A stretch of DNA of 64,000 bases from Brevundimonas guildfordensis (GCF_014836405.1 NZ_JACSQU010000002.1:248001-312000); one strand, 5' to 3'; shown: positions 1 to 9,986, numbered from the stretch's first letter. Program-made: numbers and translations. The notes: generated by a model not told the origin, from the sequence alone.

Positions 1-758
1 GTGTCCGGGTGAACGAAGGCCGTCGAGGGCATATGCAGCCCTGCGATCTCCATCATCATCTGATTGGAGTTGGCCGTGCCGTAGAAGGTGCAGGTGCCGG
101 GTGAATGATAAGAGGCGATCTCGCTCTTCAGCAGTTCAGCGCGGTCGATCAGCCCTTGGGCGTATTCCGCCCGGACGCGGGCCTTTTCGGCGTTGGGGAT
201 GCCGCTGGGCATCGGCCCGGCCGGGGCGAAGACGACGGGCAGATGGCCGAACGCCAGCGCCCCCATGAACAGCCCCGGCACGATCTTGTCGCACACCCCC
301 AGCATCAGGGCGGCGTCGAAGGCGTCGTGGGTCAGCGCCACCCCCGTCGACATGGCGATGACGTCGCGACTGAACAGGCTCAGCTCCATGCCGGGGCGCC
401 CCTGGGTGACGCCGTCGCACATGGCCGGGGTGCCGCCCGCCACCTGGGCCGTGGCGCCCGCCTCGCGCGCGGCCTGTCGGATGATCTCGGGGAAGCGCTC
501 GAACGGATGATGCGCCGACAGCATGTCATTATAGGCGGTGACGACGCCGAGGTTCGGCTGGGCGCCGGTCATGGCCGTCAGCTTGTCGGCCACGGTCTGC
601 CCAGCGAAGGCGTGCGCCCAGTTGGCGCAGGACAGCTTGGCCCGTCCCGGCCCTGAGGTGGAGGCCGCGTCCATGCGGCGCAGATAGTCGGCGCGGGTCT
701 GTCGGCTGCGTGCGACGATGCGGGCGGTGACCTCGGCCACCACAGGATTGAGCGCCAT
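1..758 (-). CDS. edd: 6-phosphogluconate dehydratase, N-terminal part (cut by window edge)
   Basis: Dehydrates 6-phosphogluconate to 2-keto-3-deoxy-6-phosphogluconate, the first committed step of the Entner-Doudoroff pathway, in the cytoplasm. The visible 252 residues follow the IlvD/Edd family: an N-terminal helical region, then segments such as [25 protein letters not shown] and, near the edge, [14 protein letters not shown], which is characteristic of Edd rather than IlvD. Family members are about 600 residues, so more than half lies outside the window. The ATG (756-758) shares one base with the stop of pgl (TGATG), implying translational coupling. It is the last visible gene of zwf-pgl-edd. 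Nothing looks broken in the visible part. Confidence 0.95.
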   Translation of the reverse strand, partial: MALNPVVAEVTARIVARSRQTRADYLRRMDAASTSGPGRAKLSCANWAHAFAGQTVADKLTAMTGAQPNLGVVTAYNDMLSAHHPFERFPEIIRQAAREAGATAQVAGGTPAMCDGVTQGRPGMELSLFSRDVIAMSTGVALTHDAFDAALMLGVCDKIVPGLFMGALAFGHLPVVFAPAGPMPSGIPNAEKARVRAEYAQGLIDRAELLKSEIASYHSPGTCTFYGTANSNQMMMEIAGLHMPSTAFVHPD

Positions 759-1459
759 CACTCGGCCTCCGTCCAGAGCACTTCAAGGGGAGCGTTCGCC
801 GCGATCAGGGCGGCGATGGGGGTGACGGCCGGATCGCCCGCCGCCTCGCGCTCGAACACGGCGCGCTTCTTGGCCCCGGTCAGGGCCAGCACCACGCATC
901 GAGCCCTGGCCAGCCAGGGCAGGTTGAGCGTCAGCCGCTCCTGCGGCGGCGCCGCGCCATCGCGCCCGGCCGGCACGCCATAGACGGCCGGCTTCAGTCC
1001 CGGCGTCAGCAGGGTGGTCAGCGTCGGACTGCCGGGGAACATCGAACAGATATGCCCGTCGTCGCCCATGCCCAGCAGGACGGCGTCCAGGGCTCTACCC
1101 TCGGCGGCCAGAGCCTGAGAGGCGAGGGCGGCCGCCCGATCCACCGTCACGGCGGGGCTATAGAGCGGGACGAACCGGGTGCCCGCGGCCGGGCCGGTCA
1201 GCAGGGCGCGCTTCAGCAGGGCTGCGTTCGACTCCGGCGACGTCTCCGGCACGTATCGCTCGTCCACCAGCGTCGCCGTGACGCTGGCCCAGTCGAGATC
1301 AGCCTGCGCCAACCGGGCATAGATGGGCGAGGGCGTCGATCCGCCCGATCCGGCGAACAGGGCGCGCCCGTCGGCGGCCAGCGCCTCCGCCAGCGCCGCG
1401 GCCAGCCGATCCGCGGCGGCCTCGGCCCATGCCTCGCGGGTGGGAAAGTTCTCGATCAT
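758..1459 (-). CDS. pgl: 6-phosphogluconolactonase
   Basis: Hydrolyses 6-phosphogluconolactone made by Zwf to 6-phosphogluconate, the substrate of Edd. 233 residues, normal for the DevB/Pgl family. Recognisable segments are the N-terminal [13 protein letters not shown] phosphate-binding loop, the LVDERYVP motif, and [17 protein letters not shown] in the middle. The gene lies between zwf and edd. Its stop overlaps the edd start, while a 144-bp palindromic element separates it from zwf, so read-through from zwf must cross that element. Family assignment and context agree, leaving little doubt. Confidence 0.95.
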   Translation of the reverse strand: MIENFPTREAWAEAAADRLAAALAEALAADGRALFAGSGGSTPSPIYARLAQADLDWASVTATLVDERYVPETSPESNAALLKRALLTGPAAGTRFVPLYSPAVTVDRAAALASQALAAEGRALDAVLLGMGDDGHICSMFPGSPTLTTLLTPGLKPAVYGVPAGRDGAAPPQERLTLNLPWLARARCVVLALTGAKKRAVFEREAAGDPAVTPIAALIAANAPLEVLWTEAE

Positions 1460-1470
1460 GTCGACACGCT

Positions 1471-1614
1471 CCTTCTCCCCTCGGGGGAGAAGGTGGGCCG
1501 CAGCGCGGCTCGGATGAGGGGGAGGTTAACCCCACCCTCCGCCGTCTTGCGTGATGACACCGCCCCCTCATCCGTCCTGCTTCGCAGGCCACCTTCTCCC
1601 TCGAGGGGAGAAGG
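1471..1614. repeat. 144-bp palindromic MITE-like element, copy 1
   Basis: The outer ends are inverted copies of CCTTCTCCCCTCGGGGGAGA-type hairpins, each followed by a second short hairpin and an inward CGGATGAGGGG motif. A near match of exactly the same length lies at 7310-7453. The core between the ends differs between copies and has no ORF of its own. It fills the zwf-pgl gap. Its hairpins could act as mRNA stabilisers or partial terminators within the operon (inference). Confidence 0.85.
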
Positions 1615-1631
1615 AAGAGCGTTGGCGTTTC

Positions 1632-3086
<1,455 letters not shown>

Positions 3087-3126
3087 TCAGGTCTCCTTCG
3101 TCGAGGCCGACCCGCACAGCGGGGCG

Positions 3127-3753
3127 TCAGCCTTGATCTTCAGCCGGTTCCGCCCGCCGGGCCAGAACGTCCAGCACGTCCTGGAACACCATGTCACGCG
3201 CGTGCAGAAGCACCAGCAGGTGATAGATCAAATCCGCCGCCTCGCTGGCGAGTTCCGCATTATCTCCCGCCGCGCCGGCCAGAGCCGTCTCGACGCCCTC
3301 TTCGCCGACCTTCTGGGCAGCCCGTTTGGGACCTTGTGCGATCAGCCGCGCCGTCCAGCTGTCGTTGGGATCGGCCTGGGCGCGGACATGGATGGTGCGC
3401 TCCAGCCGTCCGATGCGGCCCAGCCCCGGCGCATCGTCCTCGCCGAAGCAGCTGATGCGGTTCAGGTGGCAGGCGTTGCCGACCGGGCGCACCTTCACCA
3501 CCACGGCGTCGCCGTCGCAGTCGGGCGTCACCGAGACGACGTTGAGGAAATCGCCCGACGTCTCGCCCTTCCTCCACCGCCCGCCGCGCGAGCGCGAGAA
3601 GAAGGTCGCCTGGCCGCTGTCCAGCGTCTCGCGTAGCGCCGCCTCGTCCATATAGGCCAGCGTCAGCACCTGAAGCGTGTCGGCGTCCTGCACCACGGCC
3701 GGGATCAGACCATTTCCTTTGGCGAAGTCGATCTGGGTGATGTCGAGGGTCAT
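3127..3753 (-). CDS. hisIE: Bifunctional phosphoribosyl-AMP cyclohydrolase / phosphoribosyl-ATP pyrophosphatase
   Basis: Carries out steps 2 and 3 of histidine synthesis in one 208-residue chain. Residues 1-110 are the HisI cyclohydrolase, with SRSRGGRWRKGETSG, the metal site DCDGD (78-82) and Cys95/Cys102. Residues about 115-208 are the HisE pyrophosphatase, with the KVGEEGVET signature at 148-156. The start overlaps the hisF stop by 4 nt. Fused HisIE is the usual enterobacterial/xanthomonad arrangement, whereas most alphaproteobacteria, as I recall, keep hisI and hisE apart. That fits the gamma-like order of the whole operon. Both domains look intact. Confidence 0.95.
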   Translation of the reverse strand: MTLDITQIDFAKGNGLIPAVVQDADTLQVLTLAYMDEAALRETLDSGQATFFSRSRGGRWRKGETSGDFLNVVSVTPDCDGDAVVVKVRPVGNACHLNRISCFGEDDAPGLGRIGRLERTIHVRAQADPNDSWTARLIAQGPKRAAQKVGEEGVETALAGAAGDNAELASEAADLIYHLLVLLHARDMVFQDVLDVLARRAEPAEDQG

Positions 3754-4517
3754 ATCCTTACCTCCACCCCGGCCTGATCGAGGTAACGCTTGAGATCGGG
3801 AATCGCGATCGCGCCCGAGTGAAACACGCTGGCCGCCAGCGCGCCCGAAACATCCGCCTCCACGAACACGTCCCTGAAATGCTCCACCGCGCCCGCCCCG
3901 CCGGACGCCACCAGCGGGATGGTCAATCGCCGCCTGGCCTCGGCCAGTTGAGCTACGTCATACCCTTTGCGCACCCCGTCCTGATCGATGCAGTTCAGCA
4001 CGATCTCGCCCGCGCCCAGCCCTTGCGCCTCGACGATCCAGTCCATCGTCAGCCGCCCGGCGCCGCGCCGCGCATTCGGGTCGCCGGTGTATTGATGCAC
4101 CCGCCATTCGCCGTCCTGAAAGGCGCTGTCGACGCCGACGACGACGCACTGGCGCCCCAGCCGCGCAGCCATCTCGCCGATCAGTTCGGGCCGCTCCAGC
4201 GCAGGGGAGTTGATCGACACCTTGTCCGCCCCGTGGTCGAGGCAGCGCGCCGCCTGCTCGACGGTGCGGATGCCGCCCGCCACGCAGAAGGGAATGTCCA
4301 GCAGCCGGGCGATGGCCTGCACCCAGCCGTAATCCAGCGTCCGCCCCTCGGGGCTGGCGGTGATGTCGTAGAAGACCAATTCGTCGGCGCCTTGATCGCG
4401 ATAGCGCGCGGCCAGTTCGGCGGCGTCGCCCATGTCGACGTGGCCCTCGAACCGCACGCCCTTGACCACGCGGCCGTCCTTGACGTCGAGGCAGGGGATG
4501 ATGCGCCGGGCGGTCAT
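3750..4517 (-). CDS. hisF: Imidazole glycerol phosphate synthase, cyclase subunit
   Basis: TIM-barrel cyclase that partners with HisH to make imidazole glycerol phosphate and AICAR from PRFAR and ammonia. 255 residues, as expected. The N-terminal RRIIPCLDVKDGRVVKGV carries the catalytic Asp11, and the mirrored half has VVGVDSAF. The C-terminal half includes LASGGAGAVEHF. The start is 28 bp after hisA and the stop overlaps hisIE by 4 nt (ATGA). No missing motif. Confidence 0.97.
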   Translation of the reverse strand: MTARRIIPCLDVKDGRVVKGVRFEGHVDMGDAAELAARYRDQGADELVFYDITASPEGRTLDYGWVQAIARLLDIPFCVAGGIRTVEQAARCLDHGADKVSINSPALERPELIGEMAARLGRQCVVVGVDSAFQDGEWRVHQYTGDPNARRGAGRLTMDWIVEAQGLGAGEIVLNCIDQDGVRKGYDVAQLAEARRRLTIPLVASGGAGAVEHFRDVFVEADVSGALAASVFHSGAIAIPDLKRYLDQAGVEVRI

Positions 4518-4545
4518 CGGACCGCCCCTATGCGGGAATGGGCGG

Positions 4546-5280
4546 TCATGCGGCGACCGCCTTCAAGGCTTCGGCCACGGTGAAGCGGCCTTCATAGATG
4601 GCCCGCCCGACAATGGCGCCGTCGCAGCCAATGGCCCGCGCGGCGGTCAGGTCGTCCAGCGTCGCCACCCCGCCCGAGGCCTGGATCTTCAGCTCGGGCC
4701 GCCGCGCCCGCGCTTCGCCCAGCAGTTCGAGGTTCGGCCCGGTCAGGGCGCCGTCGCGGCCCACATCGGTCATCAGCACATGGGTCAGCAGGTCGGACGG
4801 ATAGCGGTCCAGCACGCTCCACAGATCGACCCCGGCCGACTGGGTCCAGCCCTTCAGCGCCGGGACCGGAACCCCATCCTCATATTTCACGTCCAGCGCC
4901 AGGGTGATGCGCTCGGACCCGAAACGATCCAGCCAGGCCAGCACCTCGTCCGACTTCGTCACGGCCAGGGAGCCGACCACGACGCGGCTGACGCCCGCCT
5001 CCAGCAGGCGTTCGACATCACCTTCAGACCGCACCCCGCCGCCCGACTGGATGTTTACGGCGACCGAGGCCGCCATCTCCCCGATCAAGCCGTGCTGCAT
5101 GGCGCGCCCGGCCTCGGCGCCGTCCAGATCGACGACATGGACCCACTGCGCCCCTTCGGCGGCGAAGGCGGCCAGCCGCGCGGGCGGCGCGTCGTCATAG
5201 CGGGTCACCTGATCGAACCGCCCGTGCATCAGCCGCACGCAGACGCCGTCCTTCAGGTCGATGGCGGGATAGACGATCAC
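4546..5280 (-). CDS. hisA: ProFAR isomerase
   Basis: Phosphoribosylformimino-5-aminoimidazole carboxamide ribotide isomerase, the fourth step of histidine synthesis. 244-residue TIM barrel homologous to HisF. It opens with MIVYPAIDLKDGVCVRL (catalytic Asp8) and has the second-half acid in MTDVGRDGALTG. The start overlaps the hisH stop by 4 nt. The order hisH-hisA-hisF-hisI(E) is that of enteric his operons. Confidence 0.97.
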   Translation of the reverse strand: MIVYPAIDLKDGVCVRLMHGRFDQVTRYDDAPPARLAAFAAEGAQWVHVVDLDGAEAGRAMQHGLIGEMAASVAVNIQSGGGVRSEGDVERLLEAGVSRVVVGSLAVTKSDEVLAWLDRFGSERITLALDVKYEDGVPVPALKGWTQSAGVDLWSVLDRYPSDLLTHVLMTDVGRDGALTGPNLELLGEARARRPELKIQASGGVATLDDLTAARAIGCDGAIVGRAIYEGRFTVAEALKAVAA

Positions 5281-5876
5281 GCGGGAAGCTCCAGGAAGTT
5301 CTTCAGAATACGCGCGCCGGCGGCAGCCGAACGTTCCGGGTGGAACTGGCAGCCCCAGCGGTTGGCGCTGTTGACCACGGCGGGCACGGGAACGCCGTAG
5401 TCGGCGGCCGCCAGCGTCGCCGGGCCGTCGGGACAGACGAAGCCGTGGACGAAATAGGCCCAGTCGCCGTCTTTCACGCCCTCCAACAGCGGGTCGTCGC
5501 GCCGGATCGTCAGGCGGCTCCAGCCCATGTGCGGCGAGGGGCGCGACGGCGCCGGTTCAATCGCCTCGACCCGGCCGGGGATCAGGTTCAGCAGCTCGGT
5601 CTCGCCGTCTTCCGCACTGGTCTCGAACAGCAGCTGCTGGCCCAGACAGACGCCCAGCAGGGGACGAGGAAAGGCGCGCAAGGCCTCGACCAGACCCAGC
5701 GCCTTCAGCCGCTGCATCGCATAGCCCGCCGCGCCGACGCCCGGCAGGATCACGCGCTCGGCCTCGGCCACATCGGTCGGGTCGTCGGTGATCCGCACCC
5801 GGGCGCCCAGCCGCTCCAGCGCGAACCGCACCGAGGCGACATTGCCCGCCCCGTAGCCGATCAGGGTGACGTTCAC
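5277..5876 (-). CDS. hisH: Imidazole glycerol phosphate synthase, glutamine amidotransferase subunit
   Basis: Class I glutaminase that releases ammonia for HisF. 199 residues from a GTG start chosen because GTGA overlaps the stop of the upstream fusion gene and because VNVTLIGYGAGNVAS is the normal HisH beginning. The catalytic triad is visible: Cys77 in LLGVCLGQQLLF, and His179 and Glu181 in CQFHPERS. An in-frame open stretch continues upstream of the GTG but is only the shadow of the hisB-coding region. Confidence 0.96.
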   Translation of the reverse strand: MNVTLIGYGAGNVASVRFALERLGARVRITDDPTDVAEAERVILPGVGAAGYAMQRLKALGLVEALRAFPRPLLGVCLGQQLLFETSAEDGETELLNLIPGRVEAIEPAPSRPSPHMGWSRLTIRRDDPLLEGVKDGDWAYFVHGFVCPDGPATLAAADYGVPVPAVVNSANRWGCQFHPERSAAAGARILKNFLELPA

Positions 5877-7306
5877 AGCACCCCCTTGGTGCTCGGCACC
5901 GCATCGCCCTCGACCCGGATCGCCTGCCGCAGGGCGCGCCCCAGGGCCTTGAACACGGCTTCGGTCTTGTGGTGGTCGTCGTCGCCGATGACGCGGACGT
6001 GCACCGCCGCGCCCAGATTCTCGGCCAGCGACCGCACCACGTGCGCCGTCAGATCGGTGCGGTAATCGCCCAGCATCGGCGTCGCGAATGTTCCCTCGAA
6101 CACCGGATAGGGCCGTCCCGACAGGTCGATGGAGACGGACGCCTCCGCCTCGTCCATCGGCAGGACGAAGCCGTAGCGGCCGATGCCGCGCCGCTCGCCC
6201 AGCGCCTGTTTCAGCGCCTGACCTAGAGCAATGGCGCAGTCCTCGATGGTGTGATGCGGGTCGATGTGCAGGTCGCCCTCGCACGCCAGACGGATGGAGA
6301 AGCCGCCGTGCGCCGCCACCTGTTCGATCATGTGGTCGAAGAAGCCGACGCCGGTTTCGATCTTCACCGGCCCGGCGCTGTCCAGATCGACGGCGCAGAC
6401 GATGCGCGTTTCCCTGGTGTCGCGGATGGCCTGTCCGGTGCGATGGCGGCGCGCGCCGGGGCTGGCGGCGCCCAGGGCGGCCAAGAGGCGATCGTTGGCC
6501 TCGGGCTTCAGCGACACGGGCAGGCGCACTCGTTCGCCCGCAAGATCGGCGCTCAATCCATAGCGGCGCAGAGCCTCCGCCGCGCCCGGCGGGTCGGACG
6601 GCTTGGCGATGATCACCGGCCCGGCACCGGCCTCCAGCGCCATGATCCGCGACAGGGCGTCAGTCACTCGGACGCGCTCGCGGCGCACGGCGCTGATGCG
6701 TTCGGCCGTCTCCATCATCCGCGACGGGTCCAGCGCCTGCATCGCCAGCCGCACCGAGACCTCGGGCAGGGCGTAGGGCTCCAGCACTGCCGCCAGCCGC
6801 GCCAGAGTCTGCGCCTGCGCGAGCGCCGCCCCGACCCGCGCCCCGGCCAGCCCATAGGCCAGCGACAGGCTGCGCAGGACGATCAGATTGGCGTGGTCCT
6901 TCACTACGGCGGCGGCGGACGGCGCCTCGGCGAACTCGGCCATGCCCTCATCGACGACCAGTAGGGCGGGAGCGACGCGCTCGGCCATCTCGGCCACGGC
7001 CTCGGGCGAGCCGAGGGCGCGGATGATCACGGCGGCGGTCTCGGCGTCTGAGGCCGGGCAGGCGTAGAGGGCGGCCAGTTGCTGATAGGGTTCGGCGTCC
7101 GGCGCCTGCACCTTCAGCCCGTCGCGCGCGGCCAGTCGCCAGACCAGCTCCAGCCCGTGCGTCAGCCCGCGCGTCGACAGCACCTGATCGGCGTCGACGC
7201 CGTAGAGGACGGCCATGCGGGTCGCCAGCGCGGCAGGCTCGGCCGGATAGCGCTCCAAACCATCGCCGCCTGGCACGAGCGGAGAATAGGGGGCGGGCAG
7301 GCTCAT
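5873..7306 (-). CDS. hisB: Degenerate HisC-like domain fused to imidazoleglycerol-phosphate dehydratase
   Basis: 477-residue two-part protein. Residues about 290-477 are a complete IGP dehydratase (sixth step of the pathway), with GVGFFDHM, DPHHTIED and DDDHHKTE metal ligands and a C-terminus (RQAIRVEGD, then KGVL) very close to enteric HisB. Residues about 15-280 resemble histidinol-phosphate aminotransferase (VLSTRGLTHGLEL, LRSLSLAYGLAGARVG), but the PLP-binding lysine of the SK-A-G-LAG motif is Leu149 (CTG, 6860-6862). The SPNNPTG segment is absent and DEAYIEF is DEGMAEF. The N-terminal half is therefore unlikely to be a transaminase. The start chosen is ATG 7304-7306; an upstream in-frame ATG lies inside the 144-bp repeat. 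A working HisC and a histidinol-phosphatase must be encoded elsewhere (inference). Confidence 0.9.
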   Translation of the reverse strand: MSLPAPYSPLVPGGDGLERYPAEPAALATRMAVLYGVDADQVLSTRGLTHGLELVWRLAARDGLKVQAPDAEPYQQLAALYACPASDAETAAVIIRALGSPEAVAEMAERVAPALLVVDEGMAEFAEAPSAAAVVKDHANLIVLRSLSLAYGLAGARVGAALAQAQTLARLAAVLEPYALPEVSVRLAMQALDPSRMMETAERISAVRRERVRVTDALSRIMALEAGAGPVIIAKPSDPPGAAEALRRYGLSADLAGERVRLPVSLKPEANDRLLAALGAASPGARRHRTGQAIRDTRETRIVCAVDLDSAGPVKIETGVGFFDHMIEQVAAHGGFSIRLACEGDLHIDPHHTIEDCAIALGQALKQALGERRGIGRYGFVLPMDEAEASVSIDLSGRPYPVFEGTFATPMLGDYRTDLTAHVVRSLAENLGAAVHVRVIGDDDHHKTEAVFKALGRALRQAIRVEGDAVPSTKGVL

Positions 7307-7309
7307 GAG

Positions 7310-7453
7310 CCTTCTCCCCGCGGGGGAGAAGGTGGCTCGCGTAGCGAGACGGATGAGGGGGCTGTGTCCGCGCATGAGAAGGAGGAGTGCGAAGCCGGCA
7401 CACCCCTCATCCGAGCGCCTCCGGCGCCCACCTTCTCCCTCAAGGGGAGAAGG
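7310..7453. repeat. 144-bp palindromic MITE-like element, copy 2
   Basis: Same length and end structure as 1471-1614: an outer CCTTCTCC...GGAGAAGG hairpin, an inner short hairpin, then CGGATGAGGGG, all inverted at the right end. It occupies the entire gap between hisD and the hisC/hisB fusion and even supplies an in-frame ATG extension to the latter. The core sequence differs from copy 1 and looks loosely similar in inverted orientation. Confidence 0.85.
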
Positions 7454-7466
7454 AAGAGATTCTGGG

Positions 7467-8777
7467 TCATCCCGCGCTCCTCAGATCGGCGGCGCGCGCG
7501 TGGGCCTCCAGCCCCTCCAGCCGCGCCAGGGCGGCGGCGACGGGGGCCAGGGCGGCGGCGCCCTGTTCGCTGACGGTCTGCACCGACATGGTGGTCATGA
7601 AGCTGGCGGTGGTGACCCCGCCCAGCGTCCGCGCCGCGCCGTCCGTCGGCAGGACATGGCTCGGTCCGGCGGCGTAGTCGCCCAGCGTCTCGGCCGCCCA
7701 GCGCCCGACGAAGACCGCGCCGGCGGCGCTGATCCGCTCGACCAAGCGCTCGGCTTCTTCCGTCTGGATCGACAGGTGCTCGGGACCGTAGAGGTTCGCC
7801 ACCTCGCACGCTTCGGCCCTGTCGCGCACGCGGATGGCGCGGGCCTCGGCCAGAGACGCGCGGGCGATGTCGGCGCGGGGCAGGCTTTCGACCTGGCGCT
7901 CCACCTCGGCGATGATTTCGCTCAGCGCCGTGCCGCTGTCGGACACCAGGATCACCTGCGCGTCCGCGTCATGCTCGGCCTGGCTCAGCAGGTCGGCCGC
8001 GACGATCTCGAAATCGGCGTCGCGGTCGGCGATGACCAGCAGCTCCGACGGCCCCGCCGGCAGGTCCTGCGCCGGGCCGCCGGGCAGGGACGCGGCGTAG
8101 CGCTTGGCCTCGGCGACATAGGCGTTGCCGGGACCGAACAGCTTGTCGACCGGTTCGATCACGCCGTCTTCCAGTTCGGCGCCGAAGGTCAGGGCGGCGA
8201 TGGCCTGCGCCCCGCCCAGCAGCCACAGCTCGTCCAGCCCCGCCTCGGCGGCGGCGGCGATCATGGCCGGGTGGACCGAGCCGTCCTTCGACGGCGGCGT
8301 CACGGCGACGCGCCGCCCGACCCCGGCCACGCCCGCCGGAATGGCCAGCATCAACAGCGACGAGAACAGCGGCGCCGTCCCGCCCGGAACATAGAGGCCC
8401 GCCGAGCCGATGGGCCGCCAGACCAGCTGGGACTTCACGCCGGGCGTCGTCTCGATGAAGGGCGTGTCCTCGGGCTTCGTCGCCTGATGAAAGACGCGCA
8501 CATTGTCGGCGGCGACACGGAGCGCGCGGGCGGCGGCGGGCGGCAGGTCGCGGCGCGCCGTGGCGGCGGCCGCCTCGGTGATTTCTATGCGGCGCGGCGG
8601 GGCGCCGTCCAGACGGGTCGCACAGTCGCTCACGGCCTCGCCGCCGCGCGCCTGCACGTCGTCGAAGATCTCGCGCACCACGCTTGAGACGAAGCTCTCG
8701 GTGCGGCGCTGCGGGCGGGCCAGGGCGGCCTTGCGCCCGGCGGCGTCCAGTTGGTTCCAGTCGATACGCTTCATCAC
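7467..8777 (-). CDS. hisD: Histidinol dehydrogenase
   Basis: Zinc enzyme oxidising L-histidinol to histidine in two NAD+-dependent steps, the last two of the pathway. 436 residues, typical. Family motifs include VPGGTAPLFSSLLMLAIPA, the GPSELLVIAD segment and the metal-ligand region DLLSQAEHDADAQ. The start overlaps the hisG stop by 4 nt. Downstream the 144-bp repeat separates it from the fusion gene. No defect seen. Confidence 0.97.
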   Translation of the reverse strand: MMKRIDWNQLDAAGRKAALARPQRRTESFVSSVVREIFDDVQARGGEAVSDCATRLDGAPPRRIEITEAAAATARRDLPPAAARALRVAADNVRVFHQATKPEDTPFIETTPGVKSQLVWRPIGSAGLYVPGGTAPLFSSLLMLAIPAGVAGVGRRVAVTPPSKDGSVHPAMIAAAAEAGLDELWLLGGAQAIAALTFGAELEDGVIEPVDKLFGPGNAYVAEAKRYAASLPGGPAQDLPAGPSELLVIADRDADFEIVAADLLSQAEHDADAQVILVSDSGTALSEIIAEVERQVESLPRADIARASLAEARAIRVRDRAEACEVANLYGPEHLSIQTEEAERLVERISAAGAVFVGRWAAETLGDYAAGPSHVLPTDGAARTLGGVTTASFMTTMSVQTVSEQGAAALAPVAAALARLEGLEAHARAADLRSAG

Positions 8778-9655
8778 ATCATCTTCTCGATGGGCAGGAC
8801 CAGGATGGCCGACGCCCCTTCGGCCTTGAGCTTCTCCAGCGTCTCCCAGAAGACCGCCTCCTGACAGACGGCGTGGACGGCCACGGCGTCCTCGCGGCCC
8901 GACAGGGGCATGACCGTCGGCGACCCTGCGCCGGGCAGCAGGGCGGTGATCCGGTCCAGCGCCGCGCGCGGCGCGTTCAGCATCACGTATTTGGCGCCCT
9001 GCGAGGACACCACGCCGGCCATCCGCTCGACGATGGAGTCCAGCAGGTGCTGAAGCCCCGCCTCCGGCGCGCTCGGCGCCTTGATCAGCACCGCCTGACT
9101 GTCCAGCACGGTGTCGCGCGCGCTCAGGCCGTTGGCCTCCAGCGTCGCCCCGGTCGAGACGAGATCGCAGATGGCGGCGGCCAGCTTCAGACGCGGGGCC
9201 ACCTCGACCGCCCCGCGCATGGTGACGATGTCGGCGGTCACGCCATTCTCGTCCAGAAACCGGCGCAGGATCTTGGGATAGGAGGTGGCGATCCTCAGCC
9301 CCTGCAACGACGACGGCCCGGCGTAGTCCAGCCCCGGCGGCGTGGCGATCTTCAGCGTGCAGCGGCCGAAGCCCAGCGGCATGACGACCTCGGCGTTCGG
9401 CCCGCCGTTCCTGACCTCTTCCAGCACGTTCTCGCCGACGATGCCCAGATCGCAGACCCCATCCGCCACGAAGGTCGGAATGTCGTCGTCCCGCACCCGC
9501 AGCAGATCGATCGGATAGTTCTCGATCCGATACAGCAGGTCGTTGTTGCCCTTCACCACGCGCAGGCCCGCATCGCGGACCAGGTCGAGGCTGCGTTCGG
9601 CCAGACGGCCGGATTTCTGGACGGCGATGCGAAGCCGCCCCTGAACCGTGCTCAT
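8774..9655 (-). CDS. hisG: ATP phosphoribosyltransferase, long form
   Basis: First and feedback-controlled step of histidine synthesis. 293 residues is the long form with the C-terminal regulatory domain, not the short form that needs HisZ. Seen are the N-terminal RLRIAVQKSGRLAERSLDL, the central DLGIVGENVLEE, and the terminus AILVLPIEKMM, which closely matches the enteric HisG end. It begins 9 nt after the TrpR-like gene and overlaps hisD by 4 nt. The long form and its terminus add to the gammaproteobacterial look of this operon. Confidence 0.96.
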   Translation of the reverse strand: MSTVQGRLRIAVQKSGRLAERSLDLVRDAGLRVVKGNNDLLYRIENYPIDLLRVRDDDIPTFVADGVCDLGIVGENVLEEVRNGGPNAEVVMPLGFGRCTLKIATPPGLDYAGPSSLQGLRIATSYPKILRRFLDENGVTADIVTMRGAVEVAPRLKLAAAICDLVSTGATLEANGLSARDTVLDSQAVLIKAPSAPEAGLQHLLDSIVERMAGVVSSQGAKYVMLNAPRAALDRITALLPGAGSPTVMPLSGREDAVAVHAVCQEAVFWETLEKLKAEGASAILVLPIEKMM

Positions 9656-9664
9656 GATGTCAAC

Positions 9665-9949
9665 TCAGGCTTTCAGTCTGTCCAGCACCAGCCGATAGCC
9701 CTGGTGCGGCATGTCCTTCAGGGAGCGGGCGACGCGCACGACCGTGGTCGGGCTGGCCGGCGCCTCGGCGGCGATCTCGCGATAGGTCTTGTCCCCGACG
9801 TCCAGCATCCGCGCCACCTGCCACCGCTCGGCCATGGCGCGCAGCTCGGCCGGGGTGCACAGGTCGGCCAGAAAGGCGTCCGCCTCCTCCCGCGTTTTCA
9901 GCGAGAGCAGGGCGTCCAGCAGGGCGGTTTTGGCGGCGTCGGTGCTCAT
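9665..9949 (-). CDS. TrpR-superfamily regulator (YerC/YecD type), probable repressor of the his operon
   Basis: 94 residues from the chosen ATG (9947-9949). The helical DNA-binding fold of the YerC/YecD branch of the TrpR superfamily is recognisable: CTPAELRAMAERWQVARML followed by a helix-turn-helix, DKTYREIAAEAPASPTTVVRVARSL. It lies 9 nt upstream of hisG and is co-transcribed with it. TrpR-like proteins of this branch are known next to his genes in other bacteria, so autoregulation of the his operon is the likely role (inference). An alternative ATG at 9961 falls inside the presumed -10 box, so 9949 is preferred; there is no good ribosome site, suggesting a near-leaderless message. Confidence 0.85.
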   Translation of the reverse strand: MSTDAAKTALLDALLSLKTREEADAFLADLCTPAELRAMAERWQVARMLDVGDKTYREIAAEAPASPTTVVRVARSLKDMPHQGYRLVLDRLKA

Positions 9950-9954
9950 GGCGC

Positions 9955-9986
9955 GTTCCATTATGCTGTAACAATGGAACGGTCAA
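9955..9986 (-). promoter_or_regulatory. Promoter and dyad operator of the his operon (candidate)
   Basis: A perfect 8-bp inverted repeat, GTTCCATT-N10-AATGGAAC (9955-9980), lies just upstream of the regulator start. Read on the minus strand, TTGACC (9986-9981) and CATAAT (9965-9960) resemble -35 and -10 boxes 15 nt apart, and the dyad covers the spacer and -10. Binding there would block RNA polymerase, the layout expected for an autoregulating TrpR-like repressor. The boxes and their short spacing are inferred; the dyad is directly visible. Confidence 0.6.

Noticed and set aside
5877..6284. N-terminal extension of HisH
   Set aside because: The added residues are a shadow of the hisB frame. 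HisH begins normally at the GTG overlapping the upstream stop.
7307..7375. Upstream ATG of the hisC/B fusion
   Set aside because: The extra residues come from the 144-bp palindromic repeat and have no HisC character.
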